Positions 1 to 8,189 of a stretch of 64,000 nucleotides of DNA are shown here, one piece after another. The notes under the pieces were generated by a model that saw only the letters and a program-made list of their open reading frames with translations, was not told the DNA's origin and ran no database searches. Made by a program: the position numbers and the translations under genes. The stretch is from Verrucomicrobiia bacterium DG1235. Lineage in GTDB: Bacteria; Verrucomicrobiota; Verrucomicrobiia; Opitutales; Opitutaceae. The stretch's first letter is position 1, and every line of letters starts with the position of its first letter. Location of the stretch: assembly GCA_000155695.1 (NCBI GenBank), contig DS990592.1, positions 2,589,973-2,653,972 on the forward strand, written 5' to 3'.

Positions 1-35
1 TGAACCGAATTCGCTAACCGAGGTTTAAAGAACAG

Positions 36-56
36 AGCCACGGACAGTGGCTTTTT
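36..56 (+). terminator. Rho-independent terminator of an upstream unit
   Basis: A 6-bp stem (AGCCAC at 36-41, GTGGCT at 47-52) with a 5-nt loop is followed directly by a T run (52-56). It most likely ends a transcript that starts before this window. Confidence 0.65.
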
Positions 57-69
57 CGATTCCGGAATC

Positions 70-92
70 AAGTCGTTTTTTCGACTTTTTTC
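70..92 (+). terminator. Second, back-up terminator
   Basis: A stem of AAGTCG (70-75) and CGACTT (82-87) with a T6 loop runs into further Ts. It follows the terminator at 36-56 by 14 bp, so the two form a tandem stop. Confidence 0.6.
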
Positions 93-400
93 TAGTCTCG
101 ATTGGCGTTCAACCAACCATTGATTATTTGAGTATTTAAAGAACGGAAGAGCCGGCACAGTGCCGACATCGTTTACTAAATCAAGCTGTTTCTGAAAGTT
201 TTTTTCAACTACCCTAGAGCAGTCTTAAATGCTTTCAAAAGTCTCACTTAACGAGACAGCTGACAAAGAACAGAGCCGGCACACTGCCGATCCACATCGC
301 TTAATCAAGCTGTTTTTCGAATTATTTTAGACTAACGAAACTCATGTCTAAAACTTGAAATGAAACTCCAAAAGAAGCACTGCCTGATAAAGAACGAGGT

Positions 401-740
401 GGCGGAACGTGTAGAATCCATGGAACGATACAAGCGTTTTCTTCAGAAAAATGCGCCTTTCGGAAATTGCCCAAACCACTCGGCTCGCAGCGCCCCATCC
501 GCTTCAAAATTCACGTCCTCTTATCCAAGTCATTAGCCTCACATAGACAGACATTATATATATTGTTGCGCGACCCCACCCTCCACATGTCACCATTCGC
601 GCTCGCCAAGCCTCTATTTTTCAACAAAGTCACCCGAATCGCAACTAACCTCCATTCAACTAGATAGTTGCATGTTGCGGAAAAGCCCGTAACAGACGCA
701 CCCTCCTTCACTAGATAGAGAACAATCAACCTTCAGAGTT
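401..740. other. Non-coding leader upstream of accB
   Basis: No convincing gene is seen here. The short open frames have no recognisable product. The stretch holds an AT-rich segment near 549-561 that could belong to a promoter, and a 14-bp palindrome (CAACTA-GA-TAGTTG, 657-670) about 70 bp before the accB start. CTAGATAG, the core of that palindrome, recurs near 710. Confidence 0.4.
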
Positions 741-1199
741 TTGGATATCAAAGAAATCAAGCAAATCGTCGACCTAATGAAACGGTCCGACCTGACTGAA
801 TTCGCCGTCGAGGAAGAAAACTTCAAGCTGCAGATTAAGCGAGCTACCGACGCGCAGACCCAGCCACAGATAGTCAGCTACGCCCCTCCCGCGCAAGTTG
901 CCGCTCCGAGCGCGCCAGCAGCCGAAGCTCCAGCGGCTTCAGCGCCTGCGGCAAAAGAGGATGATTCCAAATTCATCACCTCCCCCATGGTAGGCACTTT
1001 CTATTCGTCTCCCTCCCCCGAAAGCCCCGCCTACGCGAAAGCTGGCGATGTCGTAAAGCCGGATAGCGTTGTCTGCATCATCGAAGCGATGAAAATAATG
1101 AACGAAATCCAAGCAGAAATAGGCGGAACGATCACCGAAATCCTCGTAGAGAATGGCCAACCCGTCGAATACGGCCAAAAATTGTTCCGCCTTGCTTAG
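741..1199 (+). CDS. accB: Acetyl-CoA carboxylase biotin carboxyl carrier protein
   Basis: This is the BCCP subunit of cytosolic acetyl-CoA carboxylase, which carries the carboxylated biotin from biotin carboxylase to the carboxyltransferase for malonyl-CoA and fatty acid synthesis. The 152-residue protein has a short helical N-terminus, an Ala/Pro-rich flexible linker (about residues 45-72) and a C-terminal biotinyl domain. Its EAMKIM motif (115-120) contains the biotinylated lysine, K118. The start chosen is TTG at 741, because no in-frame ATG lies close upstream and the conserved N-terminal helix begins here; no strong Shine-Dalgarno is visible. accC follows after 89 bp on the same strand, the usual accBC order. 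Length and motif match the family well. Confidence 0.95.
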   Translation: MDIKEIKQIVDLMKRSDLTEFAVEEENFKLQIKRATDAQTQPQIVSYAPPAQVAAPSAPAAEAPAASAPAAKEDDSKFITSPMVGTFYSSPSPESPAYAKAGDVVKPDSVVCIIEAMKIMNEIQAEIGGTITEILVENGQPVEYGQKLFRLA

Positions 1200-1288
1200 C
1201 ATCAGGCACGGACTCGAGCGAACAGCACCTACCTAAGAGTCGAGCCAGCCGGTTCGGCTCGCAATTTTTCCACAAACTCCTTCGCAGA

Positions 1289-2644
1289 ATGCAGAAAGTA
1301 TTAATCGCAAACCGCGGTGAAATCGCCCTTCGCATCGTTCGCGCCTGTCGCGAACTCGGCATAAAGTCCCTCGCAGTCTACTCCGAAGCGGACATAGAAT
1401 CCCTACACGTTCAACTCGCAGACGAAGCGATCTGTATCGGAAAAGCCCCCAGCTCCGAGAGCTACCTGCGAGCCGATCGCATCATAAGCGCCGCCGAAAT
1501 CGCGGACGTGGACGCGATTCATCCCGGCTACGGCTTTCTTTCGGAAAACGCGGACTTCGCCGAACAGTGCGAATCCTGCAATATCAAGTTCATCGGCCCC
1601 TCCGCTGAATCGATTCGCAAGATGGGAGACAAAGCCGTTGCGAAAGAAACGGTGCAAAAAGTGAAAGTGCCCGTTTGCGGCGGTTCCGATGGCGTCATCG
1701 CCAGCGAGGAGGAAGCTTCTAAAATAGCGAAAAAGGTCGGCTATCCCGTTATTATCAAGGCCGTAGCTGGCGGCGGCGGAAAAGGCATGCGCATCGCCCA
1801 CAACGACGTGTCGCTCCGCAAAGAGTTTCATATCGCCCGTAATGAAGCCGATAAAGCTTTTGGCAACGGCGACGTTTACGTCGAAAAGTACATTCAAAAT
1901 CCCCGCCATATCGAATTTCAGGTCCTGGCGGACTCGCATGGCAACGTCGTCCACCTTGGCGAACGCGACTGCTCCGTCCAGCGCAGGCATCAAAAACTCA
2001 TTGAAGAAGCCCCTTCGCCCTTCCTTTCCCAAAAATTACGCAAGGAAATGGGAGACGCTGCCGTTCGCGCCACGAAAGCGGCTAACTACGAAGGCGCGGG
2101 CACGATCGAATTCCTCGTAGACGACAAAGGAAAGTACTATTTCCTGGAAATGAACACCCGCATCCAGGTCGAGCATCCCGTCACGGAAGAAGTCACCGGA
2201 ATTGACCTTATCAAGCAGCAACTCCTGATCGCTCAAGGCGAGAAGCTTTCCTTCAAACAGGAAGACATTGTGATCAGCAAGCATGCCATCGAATGTCGCA
2301 TCAACGCCGAGGATCCTGCTCGCAACTTCATGCCGAGCCCCGGCTGCATTGACCTCTACTACGCTCCTGGGGGACACGGCGTTCGTGTCGATTCGCACGC
2401 CTACGGGGGATACATCATTCCTCCCTACTACGACAGCATGATCGGCAAGCTCATCACATACGGAGCGACACGAGAGGTCGCCATCCAACGCATGTACCGA
2501 GCGCTCAACGAGTACCTCATCCGCGGAATCAAAACGACCATCCCCCTGCAAAAGGCGATCATCAGCGATCCAGACTTCCGAGCCGGCAAAGCCACGACCA
2601 AGTTCATGGAGGACTTTATGGCTCGAAACCCTAAATTCGACTAG
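1289..2644 (+). CDS. accC: Acetyl-CoA carboxylase, biotin carboxylase subunit
   Basis: The protein carboxylates biotin on AccB using ATP and bicarbonate. At 451 residues it has the normal length. It opens with the Rossmann-like biotin carboxylase N-terminal domain ([15 protein letters not shown]). The ATP-grasp glycine-rich loop GGGGKGMR lies at 161-168. The catalytic [14 protein letters not shown] segment is near residue 290, followed by the C-terminal biotin carboxylase domain. It lies directly downstream of accB and upstream of an Asp23 gene. The same accB-accC-Asp23 order is known in Bacillus subtilis (accB-accC-yqhY). Confidence 0.97.
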   Translation: MQKVLIANRGEIALRIVRACRELGIKSLAVYSEADIESLHVQLADEAICIGKAPSSESYLRADRIISAAEIADVDAIHPGYGFLSENADFAEQCESCNIKFIGPSAESIRKMGDKAVAKETVQKVKVPVCGGSDGVIASEEEASKIAKKVGYPVIIKAVAGGGGKGMRIAHNDVSLRKEFHIARNEADKAFGNGDVYVEKYIQNPRHIEFQVLADSHGNVVHLGERDCSVQRRHQKLIEEAPSPFLSQKLRKEMGDAAVRATKAANYEGAGTIEFLVDDKGKYYFLEMNTRIQVEHPVTEEVTGIDLIKQQLLIAQGEKLSFKQEDIVISKHAIECRINAEDPARNFMPSPGCIDLYYAPGGHGVRVDSHAYGGYIIPPYYDSMIGKLITYGATREVAIQRMYRALNEYLIRGIKTTIPLQKAIISDPDFRAGKATTKFMEDFMARNPKFD

Positions 2645-2778
2645 TCGAACTAATACAAACCACGAATCGACAAAGACGTTTTACACAAAGCCACCCTACG
2701 CTTAGAAACACTTCTGAAAGATTCGCGACTGAACACCTGAAACCTTTCCATTTAAAACCTAACTCATCGCTTCAAATC

Positions 2779-3210
2779 ATGGAACAACAAGAACCCAGCA
2801 TCGAAATTGGAGACGACCAGGACGGCACTCTCGGTCAGATCAAGGTTAACCACACCGTCGTAGCCACCATCGTCAAAATGGCTGCCACTAGCGTCAAGGG
2901 AGTCGTGGGAGTTGGCGGCAGCTTTATCGAAAACGTCTCCGCCCTCTTCTCCAGCAAAGATTACGACAAGGGCGTTCGCGTCTCAGAAGACGAAGGCGGC
3001 AACTACCTCATCGAGCTTCGCGTTCACATGGAATACGGGGTCGAGCTCGCCAAGACCGCCGAGAACCTTCAGCTCACCGTAGGCAAGCAGGTCACCAACA
3101 TGACTGGCAAAACAGTCGCTGCCGTGGACGTCATCATCGAAGGCGTGAAAATGCCCGAAGAAGTCGCTGCCTCCAAGAAGGCCGCCGCAGAGGCCGCCGA
3201 ATCCGAGTAA
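2779..3210 (+). CDS. Asp23/Gls24 family envelope stress response protein
   Basis: The 143-residue protein belongs to the Asp23/Gls24 (DUF322) family. Recognisable signs are the segment IKVNHTVVATIVKMAATSVKG (about 22-42), the EYGVELAKTAENLQ helix and the C-terminal VAAVDVIIEGVKMPEE strand. It has no signal peptide or membrane segment, so it should be cytoplasmic. In Firmicutes, Asp23 is tethered to the membrane by AmaP, and the Asp23 paralogue YqhY is encoded with accBC and linked genetically to carboxylase activity. The next gene here is AmaP-like, which fits the same partnership. A role in balancing malonyl-CoA production or envelope stress is inference. Confidence 0.88.
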   Translation: MEQQEPSIEIGDDQDGTLGQIKVNHTVVATIVKMAATSVKGVVGVGGSFIENVSALFSSKDYDKGVRVSEDEGGNYLIELRVHMEYGVELAKTAENLQLTVGKQVTNMTGKTVAAVDVIIEGVKMPEEVAASKKAAAEAAESE

Positions 3211-3234
3211 AGCCTCGTTCGCAAGCCCCTTACC

Positions 3235-3813
3235 GTGGACTCAATCGAATCAATCAAGGAACTGCTCTTCCAGCTGACTACGCTTCAGATTGCTGTCGCG
3301 TTTCTTGTATTCGTTTTCCTCGTCATCGGGCTTCGCCTCATCCTTAAGAAACCGCCCGCCCACCTCACCGCCTTTAGCGGTGAAGCTGGCAGCGTGCTCG
3401 TATCCCGAAAAGCGCTGCAAGAACTCGTGCGCTCGGCCTGCCTGCTCGACGAATGGGTAGAGGCAGCGCGACCGGTCATCCGAGTGCGCGACAACAAGGT
3501 GACTGCCCGAGTAGAACTCCGCCTCACCAAGCCAGACAACCTAAAGGCCGTTTGCGAACGGGTACAGGAGCACATCACCGCCCTGCTCCAAAAATCGCTC
3601 AGCTTCGACCAGATCGGCGAGATCCAGATTGTCGTTAAAAGCTTCACAAGCGAAACCGACGATCCAGCGAATCAGCAGAAGCCGACAAAAGAGGAAACAA
3701 GCCTACTCCCTTCCGCTAAAGAAACGCCAGATACGACCATGCCCAAAACCGTCGAGGACCCGCTTTCGCCCGACCAGGCCACTCCACCCGAGAAGCCAGA
3801 ATCCCGCGCTTAG
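3235..3813 (+). CDS. AmaP-like membrane anchor protein
   Basis: The 192-residue protein has one N-terminal transmembrane helix (about 18-37). A cytoplasmic domain of the Asp23-anchor type follows at about 45-135. The C-terminal tail of roughly 55 residues is low-complexity and rich in Pro, Lys and Glu. The architecture matches alkaline shock response membrane anchor proteins (AmaP), and the gene lies 24 bp after an Asp23 gene. The start used is GTG at 3235. An internal Met near the tail would leave out the membrane helix and is unlikely. The stop is followed by the decayed region and the IS, so the original downstream neighbour is lost or broken. Confidence 0.72.
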   Translation: MDSIESIKELLFQLTTLQIAVAFLVFVFLVIGLRLILKKPPAHLTAFSGEAGSVLVSRKALQELVRSACLLDEWVEAARPVIRVRDNKVTARVELRLTKPDNLKAVCERVQEHITALLQKSLSFDQIGEIQIVVKSFTSETDDPANQQKPTKEETSLLPSAKETPDTTMPKTVEDPLSPDQATPPEKPESRA

Positions 3814-4323
3814 GACCTCGCCAAATACGACGCCCTCGCAACCGGCGGAGCAGACATCCAACAACTCCACTCGGCTCAGCAACCTCACCACGTCGCAAAC
3901 CGCGACATTGATCCCTGCCTTCTCGCATCCAGAACTTGGATTGCACATCGGACAAGACGATCAGCCACCCGCCATAGCCCGCGTAGGCATTGGCCCCGCT
4001 CGGCTCCTCGACCTTAACACTATCGCTCTAGCAAGCTCGAGAGGCTACAAGCCTCGTTCCCGCGATCCTCTCATACTTCGCATTCCGGTGTTACCGACTC
4101 AGACTAGACCTAAATGCACTCCGGCAGTCCTCGAGCTTGTACGGGCCATAGCGAAGCTGAAACCGAACCTTCCCCTCTTCCTCATCGAAGGCATCAAGCG
4201 AATGCAACATCACCCAAGTCAAGGCTCCCAAAGGGACCCGCATTGTCACAGTATCGGACCCATTGCGCGATACGGATACTGCTTTGGCAGTTCAGCAAAT
4301 CATTGCCAACCAAGAGGGTTAAT
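3814..4323 (+). pseudogene. Decayed gene, possibly LysM-containing, next to IS
   Basis: No intact gene fits this interval, but two pieces look like former coding sequence. In one frame (about 3930-4160), the translation is open and includes an 'IAR..GI....LLDLN' pattern followed by 'LILRIP'. That resembles a LysM repeat. In another frame (4161-4323) it reads VKAPKGTRIVTVSDPLRDTD and ends AVQQIIANQEG before a TAA. The switch of frame implies at least one frameshift. The segment stops 6 bp before the left end of the IS. The LysM reading is tentative; the tail is not recognised. The alternative is a spacer that is open by chance. Confidence 0.35.
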
Positions 4324-4328
4324 CTTTA

Positions 4329-4346
4329 ACGGCCTGTTGCCCAAAT
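4329..4346 (+). repeat. IS left inverted repeat
   Basis: The left terminal repeat contains CTGTTGCCCAAAT (4334-4346), which matches the right end perfectly over 13 bp, plus outer ACGG with one intervening mismatch. Confidence 0.85.
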
Positions 4347-4414
4347 CGAAAAAAACTACGCTCATTTGCGTACTAGAACTTGGATACTCCAGGTATCCTG
4401 ACATCATAGGAATT

Positions 4415-5920
4415 ATGATGGGAACCCATGTAGCTCAGAGCAGCCTGTTCAGCTATCAGGTAAATCTCGACCAAAGAGTTCGCCGAGACCATCCGTTGAG
4501 GAAGGTTCTCGACAAGTGCGACTTCAGCTTCGCTCGCGAACTTGTCAAAGACAAGTACGGCCGCAACGGAAACGTGGGGCTCGATCCCGAGATCGTCCTC
4601 AAGCTGATGTTCCTGCTCTTCTGGGACAACGTCAAAAGCGAGCGGGAGTTGATGCGATGCCTGCCCGAGAGACTCGACTACCTCTGGTTTCTTGGATACG
4701 GCCTCGACGACCCCATCCCCGATCACAGCGTGCTCTCCAAGGCGCGTCGGCGCTGGGGAAGCGAAACCTTCGAGAGCATATTCATCGGAAGCGTTTCCAA
4801 ATGCATGGAGCAAGGGCTCGTAGGCGGGAAACGCCTTCATATGGACGGCTGCCTGGTAGACGCGGACGCCTCCAAGAGCTCCGTAGTCAAGAGCGATCCA
4901 GAGATGGTCGAACACCTTCGAGCGGCCTACGCCATACAGGAAGGCAAGCTCGAAAGCCCGGCAATCGAATCGATCGACCCGAACCGGAACCAAGACCCTC
5001 CCGACGATCCGCCGAGCCAAGGATCTGGCGAACGCCCAAAGCCGAAGAAAATGGCGAAGCCGCCTGCCAACGAATGTCTTGTCAGTACGACGGATCCAGA
5101 CACGGCATGCGTGCGAAAGAAGACCGGCGGCGAATCTCGTCCACGCTACAAGGCGCATCGGGCGGTCGATGACGAGCATGGGGTCGTCGTTGCCACGACA
5201 ACCACTTCGGGAGACGTCGGCGAGAACCAGCTGCTCAGGCCCTTGCTCCTGCAGGTCGAGCGAAACGTCGGCTCCTTGCCCGGCAGCGTCGTGGGCGATT
5301 CCCAATACGGGACCGCGGAGAACTTCCGCGATACGACCGCAATGGGCGTTCGAACTCATATGCACCCCTTCGCGGGGCGTCCCAGCGAACTCTTCGGCTC
5401 GGAACGCTTCAAGTACGATGCCTGCAGCGACACCTACACTTGCCCCAAGGGGAAGAAGCTGTACCCGAGAAGTGGAGACAAGATAAGAAAAGGCATCGAG
5501 TATGTCGTACGAAAAGGAGCTTGCCAAGGGTGCTCCCTTAAAAACCAATGCACTAAAGCAAGAACGGGACGTACCGTATTGAGACGTTGGGGACAGGATC
5601 TCATAGACGAAGGCATGAGCCAAGTCGCGACGCAAGAGGGGCGAACCGGAAGGTATCGTCGCAAATGGCTCATGGAAGGCTCCTTCGCGCAAGGAGCGAA
5701 CTTGCACGGATTGAAGCGTTCGCGCTGGCGTCGCCTTTGGCGCCAGGGAATCCAAGACCACCTGATTGCCACGGTACAAAACGTTAAGATCCTAATCAGT
5801 CATTGCGGTAAGGATCGCGACCAAGGCGCCGCCTGTTCCCGGGCAGGATCATCAATATCCTCGTTGGCGACGATAATTAGCCGAATAACAGCTCCTATCG
5901 CACTTGTCTGCCGCGCCTGA
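4415..5920 (+). CDS. IS1182-family DDE transposase
   Basis: This is a cut-and-paste type transposase of about 501 residues. The N-terminus matches the DUF772/InsH-type domain (LDPEIVLKLMFLLFWDNVKSE, SVLSKARRRWG). Likely catalytic acidic residues are D in LHMDGCLVDADASK, D in VVGDSQYGTAENF, and E in KWLMEGSFAQGANLHGLK. The typical cysteine-containing insert is present (YTCPKGKKLYP, CQGCSLKNQC). The frame is open far upstream to 3629, but that part lies outside the IS. The start is therefore the double ATG at 4415/4418, preceded by AGGA at 4408-4411. The gene fills the IS and ends about 100 bp before the right terminal repeat. Confidence 0.9.
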   Translation: MMGTHVAQSSLFSYQVNLDQRVRRDHPLRKVLDKCDFSFARELVKDKYGRNGNVGLDPEIVLKLMFLLFWDNVKSERELMRCLPERLDYLWFLGYGLDDPIPDHSVLSKARRRWGSETFESIFIGSVSKCMEQGLVGGKRLHMDGCLVDADASKSSVVKSDPEMVEHLRAAYAIQEGKLESPAIESIDPNRNQDPPDDPPSQGSGERPKPKKMAKPPANECLVSTTDPDTACVRKKTGGESRPRYKAHRAVDDEHGVVVATTTTSGDVGENQLLRPLLLQVERNVGSLPGSVVGDSQYGTAENFRDTTAMGVRTHMHPFAGRPSELFGSERFKYDACSDTYTCPKGKKLYPRSGDKIRKGIEYVVRKGACQGCSLKNQCTKARTGRTVLRRWGQDLIDEGMSQVATQEGRTGRYRRKWLMEGSFAQGANLHGLKRSRWRRLWRQGIQDHLIATVQNVKILISHCGKDRDQGAACSRAGSSISSLATIISRITAPIALVCRA

Positions 5921-6002
5921 AGCTCGGATGTTCATATATCTTCAAGTCTCAAGATATCTAGCATTGGCGCTCGAAAGGCATCAGAAAAAGCCAGCTTCGA
6001 CC

Positions 6003-6020
6003 TATTTGGGCAACAGTCCG
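6003..6020 (-). repeat. IS right inverted repeat
   Basis: ATTTGGGCAACAG (6003-6015) is the exact complement of 4334-4346, with outer CCGT at 6017-6020 matching the left ACGG. Confidence 0.85.
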
Positions 6021-6051
6021 TCAAGATTAGATAGTGGTTTTCTATATTATG

Positions 6052-6074
6052 ATTGCACTAATTTGCACCATAAT
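6052..6074 (+). promoter_or_regulatory. Putative operator site 1, upstream of lacI-type gene
   Basis: The site has two halves in direct orientation, TTGCACTAAT and TTGCACC, followed by ATAATC. The same layout is found at 7251-7273, 14041-14063 (minus) and 14090-14112. It lies 75 bp before the regulator start, which would allow autoregulation. Flanking ATTATG/CATAAT form an additional inverted pair. Confidence 0.55.
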
Positions 6075-6149
6075 CACTATCAGTAGCGTCTCTAGTGAGC
6101 TGACACCTGCCCTCTTCTCTCACAGCGCTCGCCCAACCCTTGAGTTGCA

Positions 6150-7205
6150 ATGCCCAAACTGAATCAAAAATACATAGCAGACGAGCTAAATCTATCCCGA
6201 ACAACGGTCTCCCGCTGCTTCACCAACCACCCGAAAATCAATCCCGAAACGCGAGCCAAAGTGTTTCGCCTCGCAGCGGAGATGGGCTATTCCTATTCAG
6301 CTCAAAGAGGTGGCAACAACGCGAAGCTCTCCGACCGCAAGAAATTGGCCGTCATCGTCGGCATCAGCGAAGAAGACCGCACGAAGAATGATACCAAAAC
6401 CGCTGAAGCTCTCCTAGCCGGCATCAGCGAGAAAGCCTCCATCGAGAAACTCGACTTCGAAGTATTCTACGTCGACCCCAAGGAATTTCTCCCCCAATCA
6501 AGAGCGCGCCAAATCATAAAAGGCGTTAGCTGCCTGGACTGGAAGGGAGCCATCCTCATCTACCCGCTCAAAGAGGAAGCCGTCGCCAACGTGATGGCCA
6601 AATTTCCCACCGTCTCAGTGCTCGAGGACTACGACAATTGCGACGTAGACTGCATCCACCCCGACCAAATTCGCGGGATCTCCCGACTCATGCAGCGCCT
6701 CGTCGAAATGGGGCACAAGCGCATCGGCTTCCTAAGCTGGAAGTACGCCGTACACACGCCCTGGGTCGAGCGACGCCTCGGAGCCTACGTGGAAAACCTC
6801 TATCGCTTCGGTCTAGAACTCGACCCAGACCTAATTCTTAACCTTCGCCCAGAAGAGCAAATACCGCTCGAAAAACTCGACCATCAAGCAGCGAGACTCA
6901 CCCGAGAAAAAGGAGTGACCGCCTGGGTCTGCGCCGCCGACCACCAAGCCTATCACCTCATCGAAAATTTCCAGAAACTCGGCATTTCCGTTCCAGGCGA
7001 TTGCTCCATCACCGGATTCGATGGTCTAACACCTCCCCCCGGTATGCCGCAGGTCACCTCCATACGGATCCCATTTCGCGACATCGGCATCTCCGCCGTC
7101 AGCTCCCTGAAGCGAAAAATCGACCACCCAAACACCAGCCGACGAAACGTTCAGGTCTCCGGAGAATACGTCACCGGAGAAACCGCCGGAGCTCCACCCG
7201 CTTAA
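6150..7205 (+). CDS. LacI-family transcriptional regulator
   Basis: The 351-residue protein is a DNA-binding repressor or activator with a sugar-type effector domain. The N-terminal helix-turn-helix covers about residues 5-50 (KYIADELNLSRTTVSRCF, then the hinge-proximal RLAAEMGYS). The periplasmic-binding-protein-like fold follows; characteristic pieces are MGHKRIGFLSW (about 189-199), WVCAADHQAYHLIENFQKLG and GDCSITGFDGL. It starts at ATG 6150. It sits upstream of a GH16 gene on the same strand, within a locus of glucan-degrading and uptake genes. Its binding site is probably the repeated TTGCAC motif, which is inference. The IS ends 129 bp upstream and may have altered its promoter. Confidence 0.92.
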   Translation: MPKLNQKYIADELNLSRTTVSRCFTNHPKINPETRAKVFRLAAEMGYSYSAQRGGNNAKLSDRKKLAVIVGISEEDRTKNDTKTAEALLAGISEKASIEKLDFEVFYVDPKEFLPQSRARQIIKGVSCLDWKGAILIYPLKEEAVANVMAKFPTVSVLEDYDNCDVDCIHPDQIRGISRLMQRLVEMGHKRIGFLSWKYAVHTPWVERRLGAYVENLYRFGLELDPDLILNLRPEEQIPLEKLDHQAARLTREKGVTAWVCAADHQAYHLIENFQKLGISVPGDCSITGFDGLTPPPGMPQVTSIRIPFRDIGISAVSSLKRKIDHPNTSRRNVQVSGEYVTGETAGAPPA

Positions 7206-7250
7206 ATTTGTCAAATTCGCTTTGTCGGCAGCTTTATTGAGCAATATTAA

Positions 7251-7273
7251 TTGCATCAATTTGCTCCTTAACA
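7251..7273 (+). promoter_or_regulatory. Putative operator site 2, upstream of GH16 gene
   Basis: TTGCATCAAT then TTGCTCC and TTAACA, closely matching site 1. It ends 16 bp before the ATG of the GH16 gene at 7290. An inverted pair GAGCAA (7239-7244) and TTGCTC (7261-7266) overlaps it. Confidence 0.5.
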
Positions 7274-7289
7274 ACCCATTAAGAACACG

Positions 7290-8114
7290 ATGACCCGACT
7301 ATCGCTGGTTTTCCTAATCCCCCTTTCAACTCTCGCTCACGCGAGTCCTAACCCCACTCCCGCCAACAGTCCAGACTCTGACTGGACTCTCATCTGGTCC
7401 GACGAGTTTAACACCGATGGCCTGCCGAACCCCGAGAAATGGGCCTACGACGTAGGCGGTCACGGCTGGGGAAACCGTGAACTCCAACACTACACGGAAC
7501 GGCACATGGAAAATGCCCGCGTCGAAAAAGGACACCTCATTATCGAGGCTCACAAAGAAGAGCATCAGGATTCCGATTACACCTCCGCTCGACTCGCTAC
7601 ACGGGACCGAGAGACCTGGACCTATGGCCGTTTCGAAATCCGCGCCCGACTTCCCGACGGGCTCGGGACATGGCCAGCGATCTGGATGCTCCCAGTAGAC
7701 TGGAATCTCGGTTCCGGCAATTGGCCTGACGTAGGGGAAATCGACATCATGGAACACGTCGGATACGACGTAGGCACCGTGCACGCCTCGGCCCACTCGA
7801 AAACCTACCAATGGCAAATCGGTACCCAAAAAACCGCTACCATGTCAGTACCCGACGCCACTGAAGCATTTCACGTCTACGCTCTCGAATGGTCCGAGTC
7901 GGAAATCCGAACCTATATCGACGACACCCTCTACTTCACTTACCAAAACGAGAATAACGGGTGGGAATCATGGCCCTACCAACGCGATTACTACCTGCTG
8001 CTCAACCTTGCGGTCGGCGGAGAATGGGGCGCCGCCAAAGGCATCGACACCGAATGCTTTCCCCAGCGAATGGAAGTCGACTACGTTCGCGTCTACAAGC
8101 CGGCGAACGAGTAA
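7290..8114 (+). CDS. Secreted GH16 beta-glucanase (laminarinase-like)
   Basis: The 274-residue protein has an N-terminal signal peptide (about 1-18, hydrophobic core LSLVFLIPLSTLAHA) and a single GH16 domain. The family signature GEIDIMEHVG gives nucleophile E150, assisting D152 and acid/base E155. The inserted Met (EIDIME) is the form typical of laminarinases and lichenases rather than agarases or carrageenases. WPAIWMLP and the closing MEVDYVRVYKP are also typical. It should cleave beta-1,3- or mixed-linked glucans outside the inner membrane. It has no binding module, unlike the GH16 protein at 14130. A putative operator lies immediately upstream, and a hairpin with a T tract follows at 8146. 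Confidence 0.92.
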   Translation: MTRLSLVFLIPLSTLAHASPNPTPANSPDSDWTLIWSDEFNTDGLPNPEKWAYDVGGHGWGNRELQHYTERHMENARVEKGHLIIEAHKEEHQDSDYTSARLATRDRETWTYGRFEIRARLPDGLGTWPAIWMLPVDWNLGSGNWPDVGEIDIMEHVGYDVGTVHASAHSKTYQWQIGTQKTATMSVPDATEAFHVYALEWSESEIRTYIDDTLYFTYQNENNGWESWPYQRDYYLLLNLAVGGEWGAAKGIDTECFPQRMEVDYVRVYKPANE

Positions 8115-8145
8115 CTAAGCAGGAAGCGGCTAATTCACCCAAATC

Positions 8146-8181
8146 AGGAGCAAACGCGACAAAGCATCGCTCCTCCTTTTT
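8146..8181 (+). terminator. Probable terminator after GH16 gene
   Basis: AGGAGC (8146-8151) and GCTCCT (8169-8174) form a stem, extended inside by GCGA/TCGC, followed by a run of five Ts. It sits between convergent genes. Confidence 0.5.
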
Positions 8182-8189
8182 CAGCCCTC

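Larger units (their letters stand above)
27..400. repeat. Degenerate ~120-bp direct repeats
   Basis: The string AAAGAAC recurs at 27, 138, 265 and 389, with spacings of 111, 127 and 124 bp. After it, units one to three carry a GAGCC-type hairpin (stems at 36-52, 153-165 and 277-289) and then an AATCAAG stretch running into a T-rich tract. Unit four is weak. The spacing and shared order suggest an old tandem duplication of a terminator-bearing spacer. No protein is evident. What lies upstream of the window is unknown. Confidence 0.55.
4329..6020 (+). mobile_element. IS1182-like insertion sequence, complete
   Basis: About 1.69 kb with one transposase gene. It is bounded by inverted repeats: 13 bp perfect (CTGTTGCCCAAAT at 4334-4346 against its complement at 6003-6015). 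They extend to 18 bp with one mismatch (4329-4346 and 6003-6020). The outer ACGG/CCGT bases could instead be target sequence. No clear target duplication beyond that is visible. The element sits between a decayed gene and the promoter region of a LacI regulator; its right end is only 31 bp from a putative operator. The intact transposase and near-perfect ends suggest recent or still possible mobility. Confidence 0.88.

Noticed and set aside
3629-4414. N-terminal extension of the transposase reading frame (open from 3629)
   Set aside because: It lies outside the IS inverted repeats and overlaps the AmaP-like gene in another frame. The transposase homology starts at the ATG near 4415.
4373-5779. 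468-codon open frame on the minus strand
   Set aside because: It is the antisense shadow of the transposase gene; its translation matches no known protein type and follows codon bias of the real gene.
4329-6020. IS as part of a larger composite transposon
   Set aside because: No second copy of the element or of its inverted repeats was noticed in the window.
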